Assembly: GCA_963816855.1 (NCBI GenBank)
Contig: CAWFMA010000026.1
Location: 170,525-234,524, forward strand
Direction of reading: 5' to 3'
Source of the DNA: DASTFP01 sp963816855
GTDB lineage: Bacteria; Verrucomicrobiota; Verrucomicrobiia; Chthoniobacterales; Terrimicrobiaceae
DNA: 64,000 nt
In this document: positions 57,230 to 64,000 of the stretch, piece by piece
How the letters are laid out: each line of letters opens with the position of its first letter
Numbering within the stretch: position 1 is the first letter of the stretch
Position numbers and translations under genes: made by a program
The notes under the pieces: generated by a model
The model's database searches: none
What the model was told of the DNA's origin: nothing
The model's input: only the letters and a program-made list of their open reading frames with translations

Positions 57230-58647
57230 CGGCGGACGTACTGATGATCGGCTTAGCTGCTGCGACACTCGCGAGCGCCGCGTGGCTCGCGCTTCGCCGA
57301 GGATCGAACAGCCTACCGATTGTCAAACTCGCTGGCCTCCTTTGGACGCGCGCAGACTTCTGCCGTGGCTGGCTTATCACTGGCGATACGGGTTCCGGCA
57401 AGACTCGCTCTGGGATTACACCGCTGCTCTACCAGGTTTTCCAGAACGAGCCCGGCTGGGGCGGCCTCTGCATCGACGACAAGGGCCTGTATTGGGAAAC
57501 GCTCTGCGAGATGGCGCGGCACTTCGGCCGCGAGAACGATCTTGTCCTGCTACAAGTCCGGCCAGACGCCGCGCCACCGAACTGGCAGCCGAAGCACACT
57601 TACAATCTCACGTCAGATCGCAGCATCCCCTACAACACGTTCTCCAAAGCGGTGGTGGACACCGCGTCGAGCCTCGGGCAAGCCGGCGACAAGGGTTTCT
57701 TCAAGAACCAGGCGCAAGTCCACATCGCCCGTGCGTTGGAGATGCTGCGAGAAATCCGCGCCGACGTAACGTTGGAGAACGCCTATCACCTGCTCATCGA
57801 CGAGCGCGACTTGCAGGAAGCGCTCAACGATCTCACGGCAGGTGCGCCTTCGCCCGCGCGCCAGGAATTGACCAGCCATTTCCGCACCCGCTTCCTGAAC
57901 CAACCGCCGGAGCAGATCGGCGGCGTAAAGGAGACGATCGCCAACTACCTCCAGGCATTCGTCACGCCAGACATTGCCCAGGTCTTCTGTCCAGCGACCA
58001 ATACGTTCGACTTCGCCGACATCGACCGCGGCAAAATCATCTGCGTAGCGATGCCGCAGAAGTTCCAGACCGAGCGGCGCTACGTGAACACCTTCCTCAA
58101 GATGCTCTTCTACACGCACGCGCTCCGTCGCTTCGACAAGCCACGGGAAGAGCGCCAGCGCGACAACCTCATCGTCCTCTGGGCCGACGAAGCCCAGCGC
58201 TTCGTCACCGCTTCCGAGGAAGGCATGAGCGACTACAATTGCGTTGATGTCATCCGCGAAGCGCAGGCGACCGTCGTCGTCGCCGCACAATCCTCCACCT
58301 CCTTCATCCCGCCCCTCGGCCGCGACAAAGCTCGCGTCTTCACGCTCAATCTGCGCAATCGCGTGATCTTCAAAGCCGCCGACGAAGAAGGCGCCCTAGA
58401 AAGCGCCGACTTCATCGGCAAGGCCAAGATGATCAAAAAATCATGGGGCTACTCCGCCGGCAAGATGTCGCGTAACTACAGTGAGCAGGAAGAGCACAAG
58501 ATAAAGCCGCATTTGCTTCGCAATTTGCCAAAGCACGCCTGCGTCCTGGTGCATTGTGAAAGAGGCCATCGCAGGAAGCTGCTACCGCCGCTGGAGCCGG
58601 ACGGCCGCGTTTCGCCGTGGTTCCGCCGCTGGCGTTTTGACCAGTAG
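57226..58647 (+). CDS. Type IV coupling protein (VirD4/TraG-like ATPase)
   Basis: 473 residues. A short N-terminal membrane segment (VLMIGLAAATLASAAWLAL), Walker A TGDTGSGKT (52-60), a LCIDDKG segment, Walker B-like LIVLWADEAQRFVTASEEG, and VVVAAQSSTSFIP. This is the TraD/TraG-type ATPase linking relaxase-bound DNA to the transfer channel. It is shorter than most VirD4 proteins, with only one clear membrane segment. The operon continues from TraM-like. Confidence 0.88.
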   Translation: MTADVLMIGLAAATLASAAWLALRRGSNSLPIVKLAGLLWTRADFCRGWLITGDTGSGKTRSGITPLLYQVFQNEPGWGGLCIDDKGLYWETLCEMARHFGRENDLVLLQVRPDAAPPNWQPKHTYNLTSDRSIPYNTFSKAVVDTASSLGQAGDKGFFKNQAQVHIARALEMLREIRADVTLENAYHLLIDERDLQEALNDLTAGAPSPARQELTSHFRTRFLNQPPEQIGGVKETIANYLQAFVTPDIAQVFCPATNTFDFADIDRGKIICVAMPQKFQTERRYVNTFLKMLFYTHALRRFDKPREERQRDNLIVLWADEAQRFVTASEEGMSDYNCVDVIREAQATVVVAAQSSTSFIPPLGRDKARVFTLNLRNRVIFKAADEEGALESADFIGKAKMIKKSWGYSAGKMSRNYSEQEEHKIKPHLLRNLPKHACVLVHCERGHRRKLLPPLEPDGRVSPWFRRWRFDQ

Positions 58648-58677
58648 CCGCGTTCCCCTTTCGTTTTGAACACGAAG

Positions 58678-58752
58678 ATGTCAAAGCGCGTCCCTTATCT
58701 GTTCGTACACGACGAGACTGGTAACATCGTGAGGCGGAACACTTCTGCCTAA
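58678..58752 (+). CDS. Very short ORF after the coupling protein
   Basis: 24 codons (MSKRVPYLFVHDETGNIVRRN...) from the ATG at 58678 to the TAA at 58750. No strong ribosome binding site. It overlaps the end of the opposing AAA+ gene by four bases. Could be chance; listed because nothing else fills this gap. Confidence 0.2.
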   Translation: MSKRVPYLFVHDETGNIVRRNTSA

Positions 58753-59660
58753 AGGGACGCTGCCAACTCCAGTTGATTGCCTCTTACAGAAAGACGCCCC
58801 GCTTTCAAAATGCTTCCATTGAGAAGTTGCCTTGCGCACGCATCGCGTATGAATTTCTCGACGGCGTCGCGCATTGGACGGGCGCCGAGGCGCGGATGAA
58901 ACCCATGTTGCACCAGAAAGGGGATTACACCTTCCTCGATGCCGATGACAAAACCACGACCACGGAGACGGTCTAGTTCCCTGGCGAGGATGGCTCGTGC
59001 GATTTCGAGCTGCACGTCGTAGCTAAGACGATTGAAGACCAGCTTTTCCGTGATGCGGGCGAAGAGCTCAGGACGCAGGGATTGCTGGGCCTTGGCAAGG
59101 ACATGGCGCTCCATTGTGGCGAATGACGAGTGTTGAAGATTTAGGATTTCGAAGGCACCGAGGTTCGAGGTGAGGACGACATAGAAGTTGCTGAAGTCGA
59201 GGGTCTCGCCGCTGGCCATAGTCACGCGGGCGGCATCAAGAATTTGTAGCAGTAGATCGAGGACTCGCGGGTGAGCCTTCTCGATTTCGTCAAAGAGCAG
59301 CGTGCCTTCGTTTCCCCCGGCGAGCGGTCGCGCAAGCAGGCCTACGTCGCCAATACGCGCGCCGAGTAGAAGACCGATTGTGTCTTGAGTTTGGAACTCG
59401 GACATATCGAATCGGAAGAGCCGATCATTGCCAAAGAGGTAGCGGGTGAACTCGATAGTCAGTTCGGTCTTGCCTACACCCGTGGGACCAAGAAGCAGAA
59501 AGCTGCCACGGGGGCGCCCAAGCGTTGATAGGCCGAGTTCGCCACGGTGCAAGACGGAGACGACGCGCGATATGACGTGGGCTTGTCCGAGGATGCTTCC
59601 CGCGAGGTACGGTTCCAGTTTGCGGAGCCGTTCAATGAGGGCGGGTGAAGTTGTATTCAT
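58749..59660 (-). CDS. Clp-type AAA+ ATPase
   Basis: 303 residues from the ATG at 59660. Single AAA+ module of the ClpA/B/C D2 type: Walker A GPTGVGKT (58-65), Walker B LLFDEIEKAHP (122-132), sensor 1 VVLTSNLG, ELFARITEKLVFNRL, and sensor 2 PRLGARPMRDAV. The substrate-binding N-domain, first AAA module and ClpP-docking loop are not apparent. It lies on the opposite strand between the coupling protein and the VirB2-like gene. A remodelling role in the transfer machinery is inference. Confidence 0.85.
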   Translation of the reverse strand: MNTTSPALIERLRKLEPYLAGSILGQAHVISRVVSVLHRGELGLSTLGRPRGSFLLLGPTGVGKTELTIEFTRYLFGNDRLFRFDMSEFQTQDTIGLLLGARIGDVGLLARPLAGGNEGTLLFDEIEKAHPRVLDLLLQILDAARVTMASGETLDFSNFYVVLTSNLGAFEILNLQHSSFATMERHVLAKAQQSLRPELFARITEKLVFNRLSYDVQLEIARAILARELDRLRGRGFVIGIEEGVIPFLVQHGFHPRLGARPMRDAVEKFIRDACARQLLNGSILKAGRLSVRGNQLELAASL

Positions 59661-59746
59661 GCGCCGAACTATGCCGAGCGCGAGCGCGCAGGTCGCTCCA
59701 TGGCTGGCGCATCGTGGTCGCTTCGGAGCGGTAGAACAAGCGCCGT

Positions 59747-60037
59747 ATGAAATCACTACTCGTCTCAAACCAATTCGCTCCCATTCTCGCTCAAGCCGCC
59801 GGCGGTCTCGCTGAAGGCGCGAGCAAAGCAATGGGCATTGTCATGCTCATCGGGTTCATCTTCGGCACCATCTGCGTGATCGGTGGAGGTTTCGCAATCA
59901 GGCGCGGTGATACCGATTCGGGCAAGCTGTCGATCATCGGCGGGCTCATCATCGCGGGCGCACCCGTTATCGTGAAGGCGCTCTTCACCGCGTTTGGCCT
60001 CGACAGTTCCACCGTGGACGTGGGCGCGTTCCAATGA
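59747..60037 (+). CDS. TrbC/VirB2-like pilin
   Basis: 96 residues with an N-terminal segment ending near LAQAAG and two hydrophobic stretches (MGIVMLIGFIFGTICVIGGGFAI and LSIIGGLIIAGAPVIVKALFTAFG) separated by a charged RRGDTDSGK loop, the normal VirB2/TrbC pilin plan. Next gene overlaps by four bases. It would form the conjugative pilus. Confidence 0.75.
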   Translation: MKSLLVSNQFAPILAQAAGGLAEGASKAMGIVMLIGFIFGTICVIGGGFAIRRGDTDSGKLSIIGGLIIAGAPVIVKALFTAFGLDSSTVDVGAFQ

Positions 60038-60375
60038 GCGAACTGCGCTTCACGGAAACGAACAGCGCCGAAGACTCCGGCGGAAAGACGTGGGGGCTGG
60101 AAGGTAGCCTCTTTTGGTATCTGACCGGCGGAGTCTTCACCTCGGTGATCGTCTTGCTCGTGCTGTTCAGCATGCTGCGCTGGACGCTCACGACGTCCTC
60201 CGCGGCGGCGGTCGCACCGCTCGCGCTAGTGCTCCTCTACATCTTCGGCTTTCGCCAAGGAAAGCCGCCCGGCTATGACCGAGACCTTTTTGAACTCTGG
60301 CTCGCTGGCCCCGGTTTCGCGCCAGAGTTGCCAGGCAAAACCATTCACCCACTCGACGGCTCTTCCCATGTTTGA
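60034..60375 (+). CDS. TrbD/VirB3-like inner-membrane protein
   Basis: 113 residues with two central membrane spans (FWYLTGGVFTSVIVLLVLFSM and SSAAAVAPLALVLLYIFGF) and a C-terminal RQGKPPGYDRDLFELWLAGPGF, typical of VirB3 partners of VirB4. Overlaps both the VirB2-like gene before it and the VirB4 gene after it (60368-60375). Confidence 0.75.
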   Translation: MSELRFTETNSAEDSGGKTWGLEGSLFWYLTGGVFTSVIVLLVLFSMLRWTLTTSSAAAVAPLALVLLYIFGFRQGKPPGYDRDLFELWLAGPGFAPELPGKTIHPLDGSSHV

Positions 60376-63064
60376 ACACGCTCCCAACGGCCACTTCCTG
60401 CAAGACATGATCATCTTCGGCGGACTGCGAAAGGGCGGTCACGTCGCCAAAGGCTTCATCTTCGAGCCGCCTGATCTCACCGCCGCCGCGCCCGCGCATC
60501 TCAACAATTTTCAGGATCAAATCTCGCTGCTTCTCTGCTCGCTACACAAGCATCAGCGGTTGCAGGTGCAATGGTTCTGCGACTCAGATTATCGGACTGA
60601 GTTGCTGCGCTACCGCGATGAGACGGAACTCGCGACAAACACGTGGACGCGCCGTTGCCGCAATGATCGCTTCACCCGCTACTGGCAGGCAATGCTCGAC
60701 CGGAAGCTGCGCCGGCAAAAGCTGGTGATCTACATCTCGCGGGCCATCGAGGCGGAGCCGACGCCGCTTCAGTCCGCGGGCGCCCGGCAGGAATATTACG
60801 AGTTGCTGCTCGGACAGCTCCGCTCGGAGTTCCGCCAGTTGCACGAGATGCTGCTCGGCATGTTCCCCCACGGACGGATCACGGCGATGAAGGATGCCGA
60901 TCATTACCGGCACTACGCGACGTTCCTAAACCCCTCGTTCTCGGAGCGCTTCGATTACGATCCGCTGGAGTCCTTCGAGCCAGCACTGTCGATCCATGAG
61001 AACTGCTGGCATAGCGAGGCGGTCGGTCTTTCAGACACCGGCTTTGTCCTGGATGGCTACCATCACGGACTGCTCGTGCTGAGCCGCTGGCCGAAAGTCT
61101 CGTTCCCCGGTATCATCCATCGGCTCACAAATCTGCCGCTCCTCGATTATACGATCACCGTGAACGTCGATCCGCTATCCGTTCGCAAGGAGATCACGCG
61201 CGAAGAGAAGGCACACGACCGTTTGGCCGGCGACTACGCGAGCGAGAAAAAGCTCTCGCTCGTCACCGCGATGGAAAAGAAGCAGCGCAAGATCGCAGCG
61301 TTGATGCAAGGCCACACGCTACCGTTTCATGTGCAGTTCGTCGTCCGCGCGTGGGATCGCACGAAGGACGGATTGACGGCAAAGCTCGGGGCGATCAAGA
61401 ACGCGATCCACGGGATGAATAGTGCCCAGTATTTTCAATGCACGCTACCGACGACATCGAAGAACGTCTTCTTCCAAACATGGCCGGGCTGGACGTGGGG
61501 CGGCTACGCGCATCGCAAGCTGTATGGCGAGAACCGCTACGTTGCAGACATGCTGCCCTTCAGCGCGACGTTCACCGGCCACCTCGGCACGGCCGAGGCA
61601 ATCTACGACGGACCGATGCGGAATCTCATCGGCGTGAAAACCTTCTCCGGCACGGACGGAGTCGCAACGCCGCAGCACGCTGTCTTGCTCGGGATGAGCG
61701 GCGCAGGGAAATCAGTAACCGTCTGCGACCTGCTTTCGCAGACGGAAGCGAATTTCGCCTACACCGTGATTATCGAAGAAGGGCTCTCCTACGAAATCTA
61801 CACACGCACCGTAGCTCCGGATGCTCGACCGATCATCATCCAGCCGGACGGCGACCTTACAATTAACTATCTCGACACGCACGGACTGCCGCTGACTGCC
61901 GAGCACCTATCTTCGGCCATGGCCCTCGTGGGCAGGCTTGTCGGCATGAGTTCAGATGAGGACAAGCAACTCGCTCGCGAGGCGCAGATCGCGAAATACT
62001 TGATGCTTCTCTACGACGACGTGTTCAGCGATTGGAGCAAACGCAATGATCACCGCCTCATGGAGGTCGCCCAGCACGCCTGTGCCTTGCACCGCTACCG
62101 CAAAAGTCGCCCAGGCATGACCTCTCTGGATTGCTTCGTGGACTTCCGCGACTCGCAGCGCACTCGACCCGACATTGCGGGGGCGCTGCTTACATCCGTC
62201 TCGGAAGACGAGGTTTTGCGCTTCCTGAAGGAGCCAACCACGGAGCGCGAGGTGCGCAATCTCGCTTTCGCCTATTTCACTCCGGAGGAATATCCGACGC
62301 ATCGCATGTTGCAGGAACTCCTTCAGCTCGATTCCGGCGGTGACGCTCGCATGGAAGATCTGGCCACGCGCCTGCTCCCGTGGTGCGCTGGAGGCAATTA
62401 TGGCTGCCTGCTCGATGGCACGAGCAATATTTCGCTCACGGGAAAGATCGCGCACTTCGAGCTGGGCTACATCCCTGAAGCCGCAAAGCTCCTCCGTGCC
62501 GTTGCGGGATTTCTCATCACCAACTACACGCGCCAACACATCATCACGATGCCGCGCGGCTTGCGAAAGCGGAACATCTACGAGGAAGTGGCTCGTCTGC
62601 TCGATATTCCCGGCGGCGACCAGATCGTGAAGGAAAGCTACGCGCAGATGCGGAAGTTTAACTGCTGGAATATCTCCATCGTCCAGCAATATGCGCAGTT
62701 CAAAGAAAGCCGGATACGCTCCGCGGTGTTCGGCAACAGCCGCCAGTTCTTCCTCATGCGTCAGAACGACCTCGCAGACCTCGATGACATGGCGCAAGAC
62801 ATCGCTCTATCGGACGCAACGAAGCAGACCATTCTCAGCTATCCACTACCGGACCAGCAACCCGCCGAGAAGTTTGCTGCATTCACTTATCTGCACACCG
62901 ATGCTGTCCGACCGGTCTGCGGAACAGCTCACAATGTCGCGTCAGCGGAAATGCTCTACATCAGCGGAAGCAGCGGCGGTCAGTTTGACGAGCGCGCGCA
63001 GCAGCTTCGCGGACGCGATGATGTAGTTGCTGCAATTGTCGATCACGCTGGCAAGAGTCATTAG
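60368..63064 (+). CDS. VirB4/TrbE-type conjugation ATPase
   Basis: 898 residues from the ATG at 60368, which overlaps the VirB3-like stop. Walker A is GMSGAGKS (about 442-449), preceded by TPQHAVLLG, and a Walker B-like IYEEVARLLDIPGGDQIV appears about 740. SIVQQYAQFKESRIRSAVFGN follows, as in VirB4 proteins. The Walker B here lacks the usual Asp before Glu (YEE instead of DE). It powers pilus assembly and DNA transfer. Confidence 0.9.
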   Translation: MFEHAPNGHFLQDMIIFGGLRKGGHVAKGFIFEPPDLTAAAPAHLNNFQDQISLLLCSLHKHQRLQVQWFCDSDYRTELLRYRDETELATNTWTRRCRNDRFTRYWQAMLDRKLRRQKLVIYISRAIEAEPTPLQSAGARQEYYELLLGQLRSEFRQLHEMLLGMFPHGRITAMKDADHYRHYATFLNPSFSERFDYDPLESFEPALSIHENCWHSEAVGLSDTGFVLDGYHHGLLVLSRWPKVSFPGIIHRLTNLPLLDYTITVNVDPLSVRKEITREEKAHDRLAGDYASEKKLSLVTAMEKKQRKIAALMQGHTLPFHVQFVVRAWDRTKDGLTAKLGAIKNAIHGMNSAQYFQCTLPTTSKNVFFQTWPGWTWGGYAHRKLYGENRYVADMLPFSATFTGHLGTAEAIYDGPMRNLIGVKTFSGTDGVATPQHAVLLGMSGAGKSVTVCDLLSQTEANFAYTVIIEEGLSYEIYTRTVAPDARPIIIQPDGDLTINYLDTHGLPLTAEHLSSAMALVGRLVGMSSDEDKQLAREAQIAKYLMLLYDDVFSDWSKRNDHRLMEVAQHACALHRYRKSRPGMTSLDCFVDFRDSQRTRPDIAGALLTSVSEDEVLRFLKEPTTEREVRNLAFAYFTPEEYPTHRMLQELLQLDSGGDARMEDLATRLLPWCAGGNYGCLLDGTSNISLTGKIAHFELGYIPEAAKLLRAVAGFLITNYTRQHIITMPRGLRKRNIYEEVARLLDIPGGDQIVKESYAQMRKFNCWNISIVQQYAQFKESRIRSAVFGNSRQFFLMRQNDLADLDDMAQDIALSDATKQTILSYPLPDQQPAEKFAAFTYLHTDAVRPVCGTAHNVASAEMLYISGSSGGQFDERAQQLRGRDDVVAAIVDHAGKSH

Positions 63065-63203
63065 TCGACGGCGAAGATTGCGATCCCGGTCCGCTACGAC
63101 TCGGTCTTCGGACCTGTCTCGAGGCACTCTTGGTCGGCAGGAACGAGCGCCACAACGCTTTCTTCTGCTCCCGACAATTCCCACCAAGATTGCCGGCAAA
63201 TCA

Positions 63204-63524
63204 CTACTGACGATACGATCGGAAGAAGCGGACCTTTGAGCGGAGGAGGAATTTGGCAATCAACCTGCCAATGATGTTGAATGCGACGAAGGCGCCGAGA
63301 ACTCCGAGTATGATGAAGAATCCAATTGTCTGGTAGGAAGCTGATGGAGGAGGCTGACCGATTGCGAGGAGTAGAGCGACCAAACCGCACACGGCGAGCA
63401 TCCAGCCGGCTATCGCCTGTTCTTGTCGGGATGCACCACGGACAACCTCGGCACCGCAACCGCAGCAGATCGAAGCGCCATGGGACACCGGCGTGTGGCA
63501 GTGAGGACATTTCAGGTGTTGCAC
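63204..63524 (-). CDS. Zinc-ribbon membrane protein
   Basis: 106 residues. An N-terminal zinc ribbon CPHCHT...CCGCG (6-9 and 20-23 region) is followed by two membrane spans (AIAGWMLAVCGLVALLLAIG and TIGFFIILGVLGAFVAFNIIG) and a basic tail. Function unknown. It is transcribed against the VirB4 gene and may mark the end of the transfer module. Confidence 0.7.
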   Translation of the reverse strand: MQHLKCPHCHTPVSHGASICCGCGAEVVRGASRQEQAIAGWMLAVCGLVALLLAIGQPPPSASYQTIGFFIILGVLGAFVAFNIIGRLIAKFLLRSKVRFFRSYRQ

Positions 63525-63955
63525 GCTGCCAATTTAGCATCCCGCCGCATTTTTGTGTAGCTCCGTTCGAACTCTTTCTGGGCAGCGCAAGAGAACGCAC
63601 TAACGGAGCAGTATCCGTCATCTTACGGGCATCGTTGGCCAGCATCTGAGAATCGCAACCCGAATCGATGCAGTTGACGCTTGGGAGTTTCGCCGAGAGG
63701 TTGGGAATTGATCATATCGGAAGCGATCGCGTGCAAAAATCCGCCGCGCGAGAATCTCTGAGCCATGTGATATGGGAGAGATTTGTCGAAGCTGGCGGGC
63801 AATATTTTCTGCCGAGATATTGGTTCCGACTCTGAACTGCCTTCAGAATCTGATTTGGCAATCTTGCCTTTAAGGTCAAGGGTCAGCAGAGGTCTCAGCG
63901 CCGAACTTGATCGTCGACCTTCCAGGGATGATTGGCGCTCAGCGGGAGCCAAAGT
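63525..63955. other. Intergenic, no gene seen
   Basis: No frame shows recognisable features. It lies between the zinc-ribbon gene and the tRNA-Gln 3' fragment. Confidence 0.35.
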
Positions 63956-64000
63956 AACTCTGGATCACTTTGTCATGGTTCGAATCCATGCGAGGCAGCC
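63956..64000 (+). other. tRNA-Gln (CUG) 3'-half fragment, candidate att site
   Basis: The last 45 bases read from an anticodon-loop-like AACTCTGGATC (CTG anticodon) through TTTGTC, a perfect T-arm CATGG-TTCGAAT-CCATG and acceptor CGAGGCA, then G and CC. The G discriminator and A72 fit tRNA-Gln. The matching 5' acceptor TGCCTCG is absent upstream, so only the 3' half exists. This is the typical remnant of integrase action at a tRNA gene. Confidence 0.6.

Larger units (their letters stand above)
50232..64000. mobile_element. Integrative conjugative/mobilizable element inserted at the tmRNA 3' end (right end not in window or uncertain)
   Basis: Starting at the tmRNA 3' end (attL side, ACAGGGGTTCGACTCCCCT 50232-50250), the region encodes an integrase, an excisionase-like protein, a MobF relaxase, TraK/L/M-like proteins, a VirD4/TraG coupling protein and VirB2, B3 and B4. 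tmRNA is a common integration target for tyrosine recombinases. Other type IV secretion parts (VirB5-B11) are not seen before the window ends, and no second copy of the tmRNA end was found, so size and autonomy are unknown. Confidence 0.8.

Noticed and set aside
63623..63952. 109-residue minus-strand frame near the right edge
   Set aside because: No motif, no good start, and composition of random GC-rich sequence.

Overview
The window most likely comes from a soil-type Verrucomicrobiota bacterium of the Chthoniobacterales/Spartobacteria kind. The basis is the character of the 16S rRNA gene, GC-rich codon use, fused SecDF, GSII glutamine synthetase and tRNA genes without an encoded CCA. This placement is by recognition only and was not searched.

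Layout. (1) About 1-16 kb is an accessory, decaying region. It holds fragments of IS256, ISL3 and IS110 transposases, a serine recombinase, and a tyrosine integrase beside tRNA-Leu(UAG). The 3' half of that tRNA is duplicated 1.26 kb away, and a decayed related block lies near 15.4 kb. There is also a 189-bp MITE-like foldback element with a 7-bp target duplication, a three-copy dispersed repeat, and what look like two integron attC sites (11740-11802, 12988-13080) bracketing an FAD oxidoreductase, with a frameshifted methyltransferase next. No integron integrase is visible, so this resembles an orphan cassette cluster. Intact genes here include an aldo/keto reductase, an NTF2-like protein and an SDR. 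(2) About 16-38 kb is ordinary chromosome: an exported aldose 1-epimerase with a sugar ABC importer (permease frameshifted), a kinase-like/PP2C pair, glutamine synthetase, a MoxR pair, a PII protein lacking both T-loop modification residues, a NUDIX hydrolase, 5-oxoprolinase (pxpBCA), and an envelope/glycosyltransferase cluster ending with pgsA and gnd. (3) 38.2-44.1 kb is a complete rRNA operon (16S, tRNA-Ala, tRNA-Ile, 23S, 5S, terminator). (4) 44.1-49.8 kb holds secDF-yajC, an IS630-type insertion with perfect inverted repeats and TA duplication, a DUF1460-like protein and a DUF4870-like protein. (5) From 49.9 kb there is the tmRNA gene and, directly behind its 3' end, an integrated conjugative or mobilizable element running to the window edge.

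The element carries a tyrosine integrase, an excisionase-like protein, a MobF relaxase-helicase reading leftwards, and, reading rightwards, genes resembling IncP TraK-TraL-TraM, a VirD4/TraG coupling protein and VirB2/B3/B4 (TrbC/D/E). A Clp-type AAA+ ATPase on the opposite strand sits between the two halves. The relaxase-TraK intergenic region is the natural oriT candidate. At the right edge is a tRNA-Gln 3'-half fragment that does not match the tmRNA attachment side, hinting at a second integration event or a nested element.

Coordinates and calls rest on reading the sequence and translations only. Family names are by recognition of motifs; no database search was run.
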